A stretch of 49,732 bases of DNA from Chryseobacterium sp. (GCA_031277615.1 JAITMC010000004.1:1-49732), one strand, 5' to 3'; numbered from the stretch's first letter, positions 35,955 to 45,042 are shown. The notes: generated by a model not told the origin, from the sequence alone. Translations and numbers: made by a program.

Positions 35955-36632
35955 TCATACGTCTACCGCCATAACCAGAATGCTCACCTTGTTATCACCC
36001 GCATTCATCAGTTCCCAGGCAATTGAAGAAACCGTGTTTCCCGTGGTGAAGACATCATCAATCAGAAGAATATGCTTTCCGGTTACCTTCCGGGTCAGAG
36101 AAAATGCAGAAACCGTTTCCAGGCGGTGTTTTTTATCTTTCAGCGCCTGTGCTTTTGAATAATGGTTTCTCTTCACCAGGCTGAAATCAGCGGGAATTCC
36201 GTAAAATCCGGAAAGAGTTTCAGTATATACATGAAGCTGGTTATACCCTCTTTCCCGGAGCTTTTTAGGATGGAGCGGGACAGGAACCAGAAGATCCGGT
36301 TTACTTTCTTTAAAAACCAGTCGTTCCATAGTCCATGACGCTATAATTTTACCGATGTTTTCCCTGTTTTTATACTTTAACTCATGAATAACTTTCCTGC
36401 TGAGCCCTTCTTTTTCAAACTGCATAAGACCATAGGTATTCTCAACCGGAAACAGAAGCCTGCATTTTTCTTTAATGCCGTTTTCTTCTTCAAAACCGAA
36501 ATGGGTAAAACTGATTTGTGAGAAACAGCTGCCGCATACCAGAAGACCGGCATCAATGATCCGGTTGCAGCCGATACAGCGGTCAGGAAAAAATAAATCT
36601 AATATCATAGGTGTTTTTTTAAGTCTGTTCAT
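35955..36632 (-). CDS. ComF-family phosphoribosyltransferase-like protein
   Basis: The start is set at the ATG 36632 (MNRLKKTPMILDLFFPDR), 225 residues, 7 bp after the stop of the regulator gene; MILDLF at 36608 is an alternative. An N-terminal zinc-finger-like CIGCN...CGSC is followed by a type I phosphoribosyltransferase domain with the PRPP loop ILLIDDVFTTGNTVSSIA. ComF proteins support DNA uptake in naturally competent bacteria; in others the role is unclear. It is probably co-transcribed with the RamB-like regulator upstream, without an obvious functional link. Confidence 0.85.
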   Translation of the reverse strand: MNRLKKTPMILDLFFPDRCIGCNRIIDAGLLVCGSCFSQISFTHFGFEEENGIKEKCRLLFPVENTYGLMQFEKEGLSRKVIHELKYKNRENIGKIIASWTMERLVFKESKPDLLVPVPLHPKKLRERGYNQLHVYTETLSGFYGIPADFSLVKRNHYSKAQALKDKKHRLETVSAFSLTRKVTGKHILLIDDVFTTGNTVSSIAWELMNAGDNKVSILVMAVDV

Positions 36633-36639
36633 TAAAGCT

Positions 36640-38115
36640 TCATTCAACCGTTTTCCGAATCCTCTCGATGGCATTCTTCATATTCCGGTTAAAATGCTCC
36701 TTTTCAAGGCGTATAGGAGGGGCTTTACGGACTTCACAGTCTGCAATGCTGCAGGACTCACAGGTGACGCCCACGTTGACTGTTTTCAGTGATGGAGATT
36801 TGATGAAGCTGATCTTTTTGATTGTCTGTGAATTCAGTAAAATACCAAGGCAGTAACTTCGGTTGCTGCCGTCAGAGAATGGGTTTTTCTGAGAAGTGGA
36901 TATCACCAGATAGCTTACTCCCTGATCTTTATAATGCGAAATCTGGGCATCGGTAAGCATTTCATTGTCCTTTAAAAGATGCAGGTTTTTTACGGCGATC
37001 CATCTCCGGCAGTAATGTTCATTGGTGGCATTGGCGTGTGGAGCCTGCTGGTGGTTGAGGTGAAGCTCTTTAAGAATCTGGATCTTGTCCGAATCCTTTT
37101 TCTTAACCAGGCATAAATAAAAAAGATCTTTGATGCCCAGTTCTGATGAAAGAACATTCGTCAGCCTGTAATAGAATGTTTCCGGGGAATCGGTGAAATC
37201 CCGGATCAGTTTTTCAAAACTTCCAGGATTCCATTCATGTTGAAGGAAAAAATCAGAAGTCCGGTCAATCACCCTTTTTTTAGAAATCAATAAAGCACCG
37301 GCAAAATAGGACGCATAAAAATTGTTGAGGATTTCCTCAAAACTGCCGAAGTCCAGCCATGAATACGTATTGGGACGGATCTTTAATTCCAGCACATTAA
37401 AACCGATTTCCTTAGCCAGAATAAACGTTCTCTGATCCTTTTCAAGCTTCTGATTCAGAAGCAGAAGTTTTTTCTCAGGAATAAAAAGTGACCGGAGATT
37501 TCCCAGCGCTCCGAACTGTTCAAAATCTTCTGACCGGATGCTGTAATGAAACTTTTCCGTAAGAATATTCTCCAGCACAGAAGCTCTGAGATCCTTACTG
37601 ATATCCAGATCGTTTTCCTGAGCAAATTCAACGGTCTTATCTTCAATTTCAGGAAAATAATTATCATAAAGCTCCTGGAAAGACCGGAGCACGGCAAAAT
37701 AAAACCTTTCCTTTCCCAGATTATAATTCTGGGAAATCTCGATCAGGGCATTAATAAAGGCAGTAACCTTTTTCGGAGCATCGCTGATGATGCTGATCAG
37801 GTTGTTTTTGCTGATTCCAAAAAGCTCCAAAGGAATTTCCTTGAAAAAATCAGACTGGAGAATTTCATTAAAAGGAGCCAGGCTTTTATCCAGCTTTGTG
37901 GAAACCAGATCATCAAAAGTGCATTCAAGAGACTCTGAAAGCTGAATGATCTTGTCATGCTTCGGATATTTTTTTCCGTTTTCAATCTCGTTGAGGTAAG
38001 ACTTAGACAGTCCGGTTTTCACTGCAAGATCCTGAAGAGACCAGTTTTTCTTTTGTCTCAGCTGCTTCAGCTTCAGTCCGAAAACGGTTTTGATATAATC
38101 ACTTTCTGAATTCAT
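36640..38115 (-). CDS. XRE/ScfR (RamB-like) regulator of the glyoxylate shunt
   Basis: The start is the ATG 38115 (MNSESDYIKTVFG), 491 residues; the longer frame uses a TTG in the -7 element. There is an HTH at about 12-68 (LKQLRQKKNWSLQDLA, KSYLNEIENGKKYP). The middle region is an IrrE-like domain whose zinc motif is lost (RTFILAKEIGF where HExxH is expected). The C-terminal region has CESCSIADC (C-x2-C-x4-C), typical of short-chain fatty acyl regulators such as RamB and PrpC. RamB controls acetate and glyoxylate genes in Corynebacterium; here the gene is divergent from aceB-aceA, which supports the same role. Confidence 0.88.
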   Translation of the reverse strand: MNSESDYIKTVFGLKLKQLRQKKNWSLQDLAVKTGLSKSYLNEIENGKKYPKHDKIIQLSESLECTFDDLVSTKLDKSLAPFNEILQSDFFKEIPLELFGISKNNLISIISDAPKKVTAFINALIEISQNYNLGKERFYFAVLRSFQELYDNYFPEIEDKTVEFAQENDLDISKDLRASVLENILTEKFHYSIRSEDFEQFGALGNLRSLFIPEKKLLLLNQKLEKDQRTFILAKEIGFNVLELKIRPNTYSWLDFGSFEEILNNFYASYFAGALLISKKRVIDRTSDFFLQHEWNPGSFEKLIRDFTDSPETFYYRLTNVLSSELGIKDLFYLCLVKKKDSDKIQILKELHLNHQQAPHANATNEHYCRRWIAVKNLHLLKDNEMLTDAQISHYKDQGVSYLVISTSQKNPFSDGSNRSYCLGILLNSQTIKKISFIKSPSLKTVNVGVTCESCSIADCEVRKAPPIRLEKEHFNRNMKNAIERIRKTVE

Positions 38116-38118
38116 AAT

Positions 38119-38126
38119 CAAATATA
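38119..38126 (-). promoter_or_regulatory. -7 element of the RamB-like regulator
   Basis: The minus-strand TATATTTG is followed after three bases by the ATG at 38115, so the mRNA would be leaderless. Confidence 0.5.
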
Positions 38127-38135
38127 AATAATGAT

Positions 38136-38149
38136 TGCGATTATTCGCA
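38136..38149. promoter_or_regulatory. Dyad TGCGA-TTAT-TCGCA, candidate operator
   Basis: Perfect 5-bp arms, 10 bp upstream of the regulator's own -7 element. It shares the GCGA/TCGC half-site with the dyad at 38171. Confidence 0.55.
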
Positions 38150-38170
38150 TAATAATTTTTAAAAATAATT

Positions 38171-38184
38171 AGCGAACGTTCGCT
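38171..38184. promoter_or_regulatory. Perfect 14-bp palindrome AGCGAACGTTCGCT, candidate operator
   Basis: A fully symmetric site 19 bp upstream of the aceB -7 element, at its -33 position. CG-rich in an AT-rich spacer, so it stands out clearly. Confidence 0.65.
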
Positions 38185-38203
38185 GTTTGTGAAAATTTTT
38201 ATT

Positions 38204-38211
38204 TATGTTTG
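38204..38211 (+). promoter_or_regulatory. -7 element of aceB-aceA
   Basis: TATGTTTG fits TAnnTTTG. The predicted start near 38216 gives a leader of about 25 nt to the ATG at 38240. Confidence 0.55.
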
Positions 38212-38239
38212 TATCATTGAAACACAAAATCAGCATATT

Positions 38240-39817
38240 ATGGAAACCAAAGTGCAGTTTGAAATAAAGGCAGATAAGGCGTTTGAAGGCGTTTTTACTC
38301 CGGAACTTAAAGATTTTCTGGCCGCTCTTCATCAGAACTTTAACGGAAGAAGGCTGGAACTTTTAGAAGCAAGAAAAAAAATGCAGCTTAAATTCGATGA
38401 AGGAAAGCTGCCTGAATTTTTACCTGAAACAGAAGAAGTACGAAAAGGAAACTGGACGTGTGCCTCCCTTCCGGAAGATCTTCTCAACAGGAAAGTGGAA
38501 ATTACAGGACCTGTAGACCGGAAAATGATCATCAATGCTTTGAACTCCGGTGCGAAGGCTTTTATGGCTGACTTTGAAGACAGCAGCTCGCCAACCTGGG
38601 ACAATTGTATTCAGGGCCAGATCAACCTGGCAGATGCGATAAGGCGAAAGATTGATTTTACCGCTGAAAACGGAAAAACCTATAAGCTTAATGAAAAAAC
38701 AGCAGTGCTGATCGTGCGTCCGAGAGGGCTGCATCTTCCTGAAAAACATATTGAGATCAACGGGGAGGAGGCTTCAGGTTCATTAACTGATTTTGGAATT
38801 TACTTTTTTAACAATGCACAACAGCTTCTGAACAATGGAAGCGGACCTTATTTTTACCTGCCGAAATTAGAACACTATAAAGAAGCCGGCTGGTGGAATG
38901 ATGTTTTTGTTTTTGCACAGAACTATCTGGGAATTGCCCAGGGAACCATTAAGGCTACGGTTTTAATCGAAACCATTACCGCATCATTTCAGATTGATGA
39001 GATCCTTCATGAATTAAAAGATCACAGCTCAGGGCTGAACTGCGGAAGATGGGATTATATTTTCTCCTACATCAAAAAATTCAGAAACCTTCCGGGATTC
39101 ATGGTTCCGGACAGAGATCAGGTAACAATGACCTCGCCGTTTATGAGTGCTTACTCCAAAAGGGTGATCGAAATCTGCCATAAAAGAAATGTTCATGCTA
39201 TAGGAGGAATGGCGGCACAGATTCCGGTAAAGGACGATGACGAAGCCAATAAAGCTGCTTTTGAAAAAGTAAGGAACGACAAAGAACGCGAAGTGAAGAA
39301 CGGCCATGACGGTACCTGGGTAGCGCATCCTGCTTTAGTGCAGGTGGCTATGGAAATTTTTGACCAATATATGCCTGAAGCCAATCAGATCAGTAAAAAA
39401 TTTGAATACCATATCCGGGAAAGTGATCTGCTGGAAGTACCGCAGGGTGAAATTACCGAAAAAGGAGTACGGAAAAATATCAATATCGGTATTCTGTACC
39501 TTGAAAGCTGGCTGATGGGAGCCGGAGCTGCTGCCATCTACAACCTGATGGAAGATGCTGCTACAGCGGAAATCTCCAGGACCCAGTTGTGGCAATGGCT
39601 GAAAAATGAAGCGGAACTCAGCGACGGAAGAACCCTGAACCGGGAAATGATCCTTCAATGGGAAGCCGAAGAAATAGAACATATCGAAAAATATGTAGGT
39701 GAAAACCGGTTCAGAGCCGGAAAATTCAATCTTGCCAAGGAACTTTTCAATGAGCTTGTTTTCTCAGAGAAATTTGAAGAATTCCTTACTCTTAAAGCAT
39801 ATCCGTTTATCGATTAA
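38240..39817 (+). CDS. aceB: Malate synthase A
   Basis: The ATG at 38240 ([15 protein letters not shown]) gives 525 residues; upstream codons belong to the promoter. It condenses glyoxylate with acetyl-CoA to malate, the second step of the glyoxylate shunt. Hallmarks of the A-type enzyme are [45 protein letters not shown] and [12 protein letters not shown]. Length matches the A class (about 530). It is followed 40 bp later by isocitrate lyase and is divergent from a RamB-like regulator, so the unit should be induced on acetate or fatty acids. Confidence 0.96.
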   Translation: METKVQFEIKADKAFEGVFTPELKDFLAALHQNFNGRRLELLEARKKMQLKFDEGKLPEFLPETEEVRKGNWTCASLPEDLLNRKVEITGPVDRKMIINALNSGAKAFMADFEDSSSPTWDNCIQGQINLADAIRRKIDFTAENGKTYKLNEKTAVLIVRPRGLHLPEKHIEINGEEASGSLTDFGIYFFNNAQQLLNNGSGPYFYLPKLEHYKEAGWWNDVFVFAQNYLGIAQGTIKATVLIETITASFQIDEILHELKDHSSGLNCGRWDYIFSYIKKFRNLPGFMVPDRDQVTMTSPFMSAYSKRVIEICHKRNVHAIGGMAAQIPVKDDDEANKAAFEKVRNDKEREVKNGHDGTWVAHPALVQVAMEIFDQYMPEANQISKKFEYHIRESDLLEVPQGEITEKGVRKNINIGILYLESWLMGAGAAAIYNLMEDAATAEISRTQLWQWLKNEAELSDGRTLNREMILQWEAEEIEHIEKYVGENRFRAGKFNLAKELFNELVFSEKFEEFLTLKAYPFID

Positions 39818-39857
39818 ATGGATGTATCCTATCACAAATCTAAAAAATCAAAATAGT

Positions 39858-41138
39858 ATGAAAGCAAAACAAGAACAAATCCAGGCTTTAGAGCAGGATT
39901 GGCTGAACAATCCACGTTGGAACGGTGTAAAAAGAACGTATACTGCTGAAGAAGTGCTTAAACTTCGCGGCTCCTATAAAATTGATTATACCATTGCAAC
40001 GGAAATGTCTAAAAAACTTTGGGATCAATTAAATAACCAGGATTATGTAGCCGGACTGGGTGCCTTAACCGGAAACCAGGCGGTACAGGAAGTGGATGCC
40101 GGACTTGAAGCCATCTATCTTTCAGGATGGCAGGTGGCCGCAGATGCTAATCTTTCCGGAGAAATGTATCCCGACCAGTCATTATACCCTGCGAATTCAG
40201 TGCCTTCTGTAGTGAAAAAAATTAATAATGCGCTGTTGAGAGCAGATCAGATTCAGTCTGTGAACGTAAGCGGAGATAAAGAATATCTTGTTCCTATTGT
40301 AGCGGATGCAGAAGCCGGATTCGGCGGAAACCTGAATGCTTTTGAACTGATGAAACAGATGATTGAGGCAGGAGCAGCAGGAGTACATTTTGAGGACCAG
40401 CTTTCCTCTGCCAAAAAATGCGGCCACCTGGGCGGAAAAGTATTGGTTCCAACACAGGAAGCTATCAATAAACTGATCGCTGCCCGTTTAGCAGCTGACG
40501 TTTTAGGAGTGCCAAGTTTAATTATTGCAAGAACAGATGCGGATGCCGCAGATCTTCTGACTTCTGATATTGACGACAGAGATAAAAAATTTGTAACCGG
40601 GGAAAGAACTTCAGAAGGGTTTTATGTGGTACGCAACGGAGTAGAACAGGGAATTGACCGTGGACTTTCCTATGCACCTTACGCTGACCTGATCTGGATG
40701 GAAACTTCCAATCCCGACCTGGAGCAGGCGAGAAAGTTTGCGGAAGGAATTCATGCACAGTTTCCGGGTAAAATGCTGGCTTACAACTGTTCACCGTCAT
40801 TCAACTGGGCTGCTAAGCTAAGTGTTGAAGAAATGGGAAATTTCCGTGAAGAACTTGCCAAAATGGGGTACAAATTCCAGTTTATCACCCTGGCAGGATT
40901 CCATGCCCTGAATACGGCCATGTTTGAGCTGGCTCTTGCTTATAAAGAAAGAGGAATGGCTGGATATTCCGAACTTCAGGAACGTGAATTTGCCCTTCAG
41001 CAGAAAGGATTCAGAGCGGTGAAACACCAGTCATTCGTTGGAACCGGATATTTTGATGAAATTCAGAATGTAGTGACCAGCGGTTCTTCTGCAACAGTAG
41101 CAATGAAAGATTCTACGGAAACTGCACAGTTTCATTAA
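39858..41138 (+). CDS. aceA: Isocitrate lyase
   Basis: The start is the ATG 39858 ([15 protein letters not shown]), 426 residues; a longer frame would run through aceB. It splits isocitrate into succinate and glyoxylate, the first step of the shunt. The catalytic signature KKCGH is at 186-190, after [38 protein letters not shown] and the NCSPSFNW loop follow, and the C-terminus lies near residue 420. It is the second gene of the aceBA operon. Confidence 0.97.
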   Translation: MKAKQEQIQALEQDWLNNPRWNGVKRTYTAEEVLKLRGSYKIDYTIATEMSKKLWDQLNNQDYVAGLGALTGNQAVQEVDAGLEAIYLSGWQVAADANLSGEMYPDQSLYPANSVPSVVKKINNALLRADQIQSVNVSGDKEYLVPIVADAEAGFGGNLNAFELMKQMIEAGAAGVHFEDQLSSAKKCGHLGGKVLVPTQEAINKLIAARLAADVLGVPSLIIARTDADAADLLTSDIDDRDKKFVTGERTSEGFYVVRNGVEQGIDRGLSYAPYADLIWMETSNPDLEQARKFAEGIHAQFPGKMLAYNCSPSFNWAAKLSVEEMGNFREELAKMGYKFQFITLAGFHALNTAMFELALAYKERGMAGYSELQEREFALQQKGFRAVKHQSFVGTGYFDEIQNVVTSGSSATVAMKDSTETAQFH

Positions 41139-41164
41139 TCGTTTTTTCCATATTTTTCTGATGT

Positions 41165-41192
41165 AAACCTTCTCGTTTGGGAAGGTTTTTTA
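41165..41192 (+). terminator. aceA terminator
   Basis: AAACCTTC, loop TCGTTTGG, GAAGGTTT, then TTT. It lies 27 bp after the aceA stop. Confidence 0.85.
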
Positions 41193-41265
41193 TTGAGTTT
41201 CAGGGGATATTCATATATTATTGAATTAAGATAATGAGCCACCTCCGAATTATGAAAATATGTAT

Positions 41266-41273
41266 TATATTTG
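41266..41273 (+). promoter_or_regulatory. -7 element of the OmpH-like gene
   Basis: TATATTTG fits TAnnTTTG. The start near 41278 gives a leader of about 35 nt. Confidence 0.5.
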
Positions 41274-41312
41274 GGCACGAAAATAAATTGTTTCGGAAAA
41301 AATATTAAAAAA

Positions 41313-41876
41313 ATGAAGATAATTAGATTATTTTTTATCGCAGCAGGATTAATGCTGACTGCCAATACTGTTAATGCTCAGCAAAAAATAGGAAGCGTAG
41401 ACACGAATGATGTGTTTGAAAGCTTAGCTGAAGTAAAAACAGCAAGCACAACCATTGAAACCATGTCTAAAACCAAGCAGGGTGAAATTGAAAAGCTGAT
41501 CAGCCAGTATCAGACAAAGTTGAAAGCTGCACAGGATAAAGAAAAAACATTAAGTGAAGCCAATAAAGAAACCGTAACCAAGGAACTTATGGCTGCACAA
41601 ACAGAGCTTGAAGCTCTGGGTAAAAAAATTGAAGAAACCAGAACCAAAGCGGCTCAGGATATTGCGGCTAAACAAAATGAACTGGTAGCTCCGTTACAGC
41701 AAAAAGTAAAGGATGCCATTACTGCCGTAGCAAAAGAAAAAAGTCTGAGCTTTGTATTTGATGTAGCAACACAGGGAAGCAATCTTGTGTATACCGACGG
41801 AAGCGAAGATATCACAGCTGCTGTAAAGGCAAAAGTAGGGGCTTCAGCTGCAAAACCGGCTGCTGCAAAAAAATAG
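41313..41876 (+). CDS. OmpH/Skp-family periplasmic chaperone
   Basis: The ATG at 41313 (MKIIRLFFIAAGLMLTANTV) provides a signal peptide cleaved after NAQ; 187 residues. The mature protein starts with a strand (KIGSVDTNDVFESL), then has a long coiled-coil arm (about 50-130, rich in Lys, Gln and Glu). It returns to strands (LSFVFDVATQGSNLVYTDGS) and ends in an Ala/Lys-rich tail. This is the Skp/OmpH design, a trimeric holdase for unfolded outer-membrane proteins. Single gene with a strong terminator. Confidence 0.88.
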   Translation: MKIIRLFFIAAGLMLTANTVNAQQKIGSVDTNDVFESLAEVKTASTTIETMSKTKQGEIEKLISQYQTKLKAAQDKEKTLSEANKETVTKELMAAQTELEALGKKIEETRTKAAQDIAAKQNELVAPLQQKVKDAITAVAKEKSLSFVFDVATQGSNLVYTDGSEDITAAVKAKVGASAAKPAAAKK

Positions 41877-41900
41877 TCATTAACTATACTTTACCATATA

Positions 41901-41939
41901 AAACGGAACCGGATCAATATCCGGTTCCGTTTTTTTTAT
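41901..41939 (+). terminator. Strong terminator of the OmpH-like gene
   Basis: AAACGGAACCGGAT, loop CAAT, ATCCGGTTCCGTTT, followed by a run of T: a 14-bp perfect stem. Confidence 0.95.
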
Positions 41940-41979
41940 GGGGTCTCTGTAAACCTATCGGATTAAAAAGGTTTATTTA

Positions 41980-41987
41980 TAAATTTG
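41980..41987 (+). promoter_or_regulatory. -7 element of the thioesterase gene
   Basis: TAAATTTG fits TAnnTTTG. The ATG at 42006 follows 18 nt later. An in-frame TTG at 41985 is part of this element. Confidence 0.45.
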
Positions 41988-42005
41988 AGTAAATTTTTCA
42001 GAGCA

Positions 42006-42395
42006 ATGAACTTAGTATACGAAAAACAGATAAAGGTAACCGAAGAACACATTGATCAGAATAAGCATGTTAATAATGTACAGTATGTTCACTGGGTAGA
42101 AGAGGCCGCCGCAGAGCACTGGGACCTGCTGAAACAGCAAACCGAATATGTAAATGATGTCTGGATGTTGGTGGATCATCATATTCAGTATAAAAAACAG
42201 GTCTATCTGGGTGAAATGATAACGGTGAAGACCTATCCTAAAACTCCCGAAGGGATCCGGCAGCCCCGGAAAGTTGAATTTTACTGCAACGGTCAGCTGG
42301 TGGTGGATTCCCAAACATTATGGGTTCTCATGGATAAGGAAACCCAAAAGATCAAACGGCTGGAAAGCAGCTGGCTTGAAAAGCTTAATAACTGA
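42006..42395 (+). CDS. Acyl-CoA thioesterase (hotdog fold, YbgC/4HBT type)
   Basis: The ATG at 42006 (MNLVYEKQIKVTEEHIDQNK) gives 129 residues. The single hotdog domain carries the usual first strand, then HIDQNKHVNNVQYVHWVEEAA, where Asp/Asn and His of the DxNxHVNN motif form the active site. DVWMLVDHHIQYKKQVYLGE and the last strand TLWVLMD follow. It hydrolyses acyl-CoA thioesters in the cytosol; chain length cannot be told. Single gene. Confidence 0.88.
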   Translation: MNLVYEKQIKVTEEHIDQNKHVNNVQYVHWVEEAAAEHWDLLKQQTEYVNDVWMLVDHHIQYKKQVYLGEMITVKTYPKTPEGIRQPRKVEFYCNGQLVVDSQTLWVLMDKETQKIKRLESSWLEKLNN

Positions 42396-42426
42396 ATGGA
42401 TTGATGGCTGAATTCAACCAGGAGTT

Positions 42427-42570
42427 TGGATGATGGATGTTGGGTGATGGAAGTTTTGAGTAGTCGTAAAAATAAGTGTCTATCTGTTTTTAATCTTTCT
42501 TTTTGACTGAATGCTAATTGTTTATAATTATAGCTAAAATTAACTTCCGGCATCCTTTTTCCAGCTTCCA
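42427..42570. repeat. GGAAG-type inverted repeat element
   Basis: The left arm 42427-42455 (TGGATGATGGATGTTGGGTG...GGAAGTT) matches the reverse complement of 42542-42570 at 20 of 29 positions, with both inner ends reading GGAAGTT/AACTTCC. The 86-bp centre is AT-rich and non-coding. Confidence 0.6.
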
Positions 42571-42658
42571 GTCTTTTCGTTATTCGGGACCAGGATTAAG
42601 TTAGGTTAATGAAAGGTTAACGGTAATCAAAAAATGTAATCCTGGCGGTCAGGTTTTG

Positions 42659-42666
42659 TATTTTTG
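42659..42666 (+). promoter_or_regulatory. -7 element of the erythromycin-esterase-type gene
   Basis: TATTTTTG fits TAnnTTTG. The start near 42671 gives a leader of about 38 nt to the ATG at 42709. Confidence 0.45.
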
Positions 42667-42708
42667 TCTCTGTATAAGCCGTACAGGCACTTAGATGACA
42701 CCACTATT

Positions 42709-43971
42709 ATGTTAAAAAAATATGTATTATTCAACCTGATGTTGATATCTGCTTTTGGATTTGCTCAGGATAAAAAATCGGAAGTACAGATCCCATCACC
42801 GCTTACGGAAAGCAAAAAACTCAATAAGTCGGTAAAAGAGATCAGCAGACAGCTTAAAGATCATACTGTTGTGGGACTTGGAGAAGGAACCCATGGTACG
42901 AAAGAATTTAATGAGATCAGAAGTGAAATTTCAAAAAATCTTATTGATAAAAATAATTTCAGAATCGTTGCATTTGAAAGTGCTTATGGTGATGCTGCAT
43001 TTCTGAATGATATGGTGAACTCCGATACTGATCTGAAAGCCGCACTGAAAAATTATATGACCTCTATCTGGCAAACCAAAGAGATTGAAGACTTACTCGT
43101 TTGGATCAGGGCCTATAATAAAGACCATAAAGACAAAGTAGTGATTTCCGGTTTCGATACCAATGAATTGGAAAACAGTGCCAGAATTCTGGAAAAATCA
43201 GACATTAAGGAGGGGCAGTACTCAGAACTCGCCGGCGAGCTTAAGAAAAAAGCGGTATTTCAGGATGAAATGTGGAAAAAGCAGAATGATCCTTCCTTTA
43301 AACTTGATATGAAGGCTGTGATTCAAAACGGTACGGAAGGCTATAAACTGGCTAAAAGAATGGACAGTATCTATGGGAACAGGCTGGGGCGTGATTCTGA
43401 GCTGGCCCTGTACAACCTTCAGCTTGGTTTTGAAATCCCTTACGAAGCCGGTAAGAAGAATTATGATGTTTCCAGAGACCGGATTATGGCGGATATGATT
43501 AAGAAAATCCAGTCAGGATACCAGAAGAAAATGATTCTTTTTGCCCATAATGGTCATATTGCGCTGAGACCCGTTATCGTAGACGGAATGGGTGGATATT
43601 TACAGGAAACATACAAAAAAGGATATTTCGCTCTTGCCACGCTTACGGCATCAGGAACGTACAGTGCTACCAAAGATCCCCGCGCCGTAAAAAATAATCA
43701 GTATGCCTCTTATCCGCTGCCTGAACTGCTGGTTAACAGCTGGGAAGAAAAACTGAATCAGAATTCTTTTGAAAATTATTTTGTCAATTTTCAGAAAGAC
43801 CAGACCGGATTTTACAGCAATTCTCTGAAGGCAAGATTTGTGGGCTATGGTCCGATTACTCCGGCTACCGAAAAATTTACCATTACAGAACCTTTGAAGC
43901 TGAATGAATGCTTTGACGGACTGATATTTATAAAAAAGTCAATGGCTGCCGAACATTTGTCCGACAGCTGA
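42709..43971 (+). CDS. Exported erythromycin-esterase-family protein
   Basis: The ATG at 42709 gives the signal peptide MLKKYVLFNLMLISAFGFAQ; 420 residues. The family core is complete: Glu59-x2-His62 in GLGEGTHGTKEF, Glu90 in AFESAYGD, Arg256 in DVSRDRIMADM and His280-x2-His283 in LFAHNGHIA. Spacing of these residues agrees with Ere-type esterases, which open macrolide rings, though family members of Bacteroidota are mostly of unknown substrate. The export signal is unusual for a resistance enzyme against cytosolic targets. Single gene. Confidence 0.88.
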   Translation: MLKKYVLFNLMLISAFGFAQDKKSEVQIPSPLTESKKLNKSVKEISRQLKDHTVVGLGEGTHGTKEFNEIRSEISKNLIDKNNFRIVAFESAYGDAAFLNDMVNSDTDLKAALKNYMTSIWQTKEIEDLLVWIRAYNKDHKDKVVISGFDTNELENSARILEKSDIKEGQYSELAGELKKKAVFQDEMWKKQNDPSFKLDMKAVIQNGTEGYKLAKRMDSIYGNRLGRDSELALYNLQLGFEIPYEAGKKNYDVSRDRIMADMIKKIQSGYQKKMILFAHNGHIALRPVIVDGMGGYLQETYKKGYFALATLTASGTYSATKDPRAVKNNQYASYPLPELLVNSWEEKLNQNSFENYFVNFQKDQTGFYSNSLKARFVGYGPITPATEKFTITEPLKLNECFDGLIFIKKSMAAEHLSDS

Positions 43972-43991
43972 TTTCTTACAATCAATTTCTT

Positions 43992-44024
43992 AAGATCCGT
44001 TCTTTTATGATCGGGTCTTTTTTT
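43992..44024 (+). terminator. Terminator of the esterase-type gene
   Basis: AAGATCCG, loop TTCTTTTATGAT, CGGGTCTT, then TTTTT: an 8-bp stem with one wobble pair, 20 bp after the stop. Confidence 0.85.
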
Positions 44025-44091
44025 ATATCCGTTTCAGAAGAAATTAATCATTATTATTCTGAAAATTATGATTCAATAAAAGGACAATGAG

Positions 44092-44099
44092 TATATTTG
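44092..44099 (+). promoter_or_regulatory. -7 element of the DUF4259 gene
   Basis: TATATTTG fits TAnnTTTG, 51 bp before the ATG at 44151. Confidence 0.45.
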
Positions 44100-44150
44100 A
44101 ACATCAGCCATAGGCTAAATTGAATAATACCAACAATAAAAAACGATATT

Positions 44151-44633
44151 ATGGGAGCATGGGGATATAAAGCGCTTGAAAGTGATGAAGGGCTGGACCT
44201 TGTTGATTTTGTAAGAGATTATGTTGAAACAAAATATCCGGGAAATGAGCCTGTCGGCCTAAAACTTTCGGAATTAAAAGATTCTTTAAAAGAAGCCGGT
44301 TTTTTCGGAGAAACATTCTCGGATGGGGACTTTTTCTATGACCATTCAGCGATGGCACTGTCGGAACTGTACCTGATGTTTAAAGAAACAGGAGAATTAA
44401 ACTATCCTTATGAAGACGATGAAAACAGAGATCTTAAAAAACGGGTGAAATCATTTACGGGAGATCAGTCCTCTTTTGAATTTCTTTTACGGTATCTTAC
44501 CGATATCATAAATGAAGTCCCTGATCAGGACGGGGAAAGAGAAATTGTAGAACTCTGGAAAGATTCCGATATGTACAGTGAATGGCAGGAAAACCTGACT
44601 CATTTAATTCATGGATTAGAGGCAGAAAAATAA
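44151..44633 (+). CDS. DUF4259-type protein
   Basis: The protein has 160 residues, acidic and soluble, without a signal peptide. The start MGAWGYKALESDEGLDLVD is the DUF4259 hallmark (MGAWG-x-x-x-x-x-x-D-x-x-D). The remaining part is alpha-helical. DUF4259 proteins are of unknown function and often lie among small genes next to toxin or immunity loci. Its own promoter is seen at 44092, and a MITE-like repeat separates it from the next gene. Confidence 0.75.
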   Translation: MGAWGYKALESDEGLDLVDFVRDYVETKYPGNEPVGLKLSELKDSLKEAGFFGETFSDGDFFYDHSAMALSELYLMFKETGELNYPYEDDENRDLKKRVKSFTGDQSSFEFLLRYLTDIINEVPDQDGEREIVELWKDSDMYSEWQENLTHLIHGLEAEK

Positions 44634-44693
44634 GTGAATATACACAGATCAGCGATGAAATTTAAAGAACAGAATAGCGTTTTGGCATTCTAT

Positions 44694-44974
44694 GAGTTTG
44701 TTTAAATTTCTAAATGTGATTTTTGTATACATCCAAGTCTTTATTTAATCACATTTTTAAGATTCTTTATTAAAAAGATTATGCACTGATGATGTATTTT
44801 AGCACGCAAAGGATAGAATCAACGGAGTTGATTCGTCGAAGCATATGGATAAGCATCCCGCTTTATCAGCGACGAAGTTGCATCACTTTGCCTGCTTAAA
44901 TAAAGCGGAATTATTCATCAACTTTGCGTTAACTTCTTAATCAAAAATCCCTGAATAAATTTAAAAACAGGCTC
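44694..44974 (-). repeat. Dispersed MITE-like element, copy 3, with both terminal inverted repeats
   Basis: The left end GAGTTTGTTTAAATTTCT (44694) and the reverse complement of the right end, GAGCCTGTTTTTAAATTT (to 44974), match apart from a 2-base gap and two substitutions; both continue to a shared GATTTTTG. The core GAATCAACGGAGTTGATTC is at 44816-44834, in the opposite orientation to copy 1. No open frame inside. Confidence 0.7.
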
Positions 44975-45000
44975 TATATTTAAAAAAATAATCTATCAAT

Positions 45001-45029
45001 AACGGCTGCAACTGAAAAGTTCAGCCGTT
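45001..45029. terminator. Long hairpin with GAAA loop upstream of the Ere/ChaN-like gene
   Basis: AACGGCTG-C-AACT, loop GAAA, AGTT-CAGCCGTT: a 12-bp stem with a single bulge. It lies 5 bp before the -7 element at 45035. The plus strand shows only TTTCG after it, so it may be a terminator or an operator. Confidence 0.5.
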
Positions 45030-45034
45030 TCGTA

Positions 45035-45042
45035 TAAATTTG
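45035..45042 (+). promoter_or_regulatory. -7 element of the 45116-48217 operon
   Basis: TAAATTTG fits TAnnTTTG. The predicted start near 45047 gives a leader of about 69 nt with the hairpin ATACCGG...CCGGTAT at 45063-45097. Confidence 0.5.

Noticed and set aside
38189-38239. Longer N-terminus of malate synthase beginning near 38189
   Set aside because: It would translate the promoter: the -7 element TATGTTTG is at 38204-38211. The ATG at 38240 fits the family.
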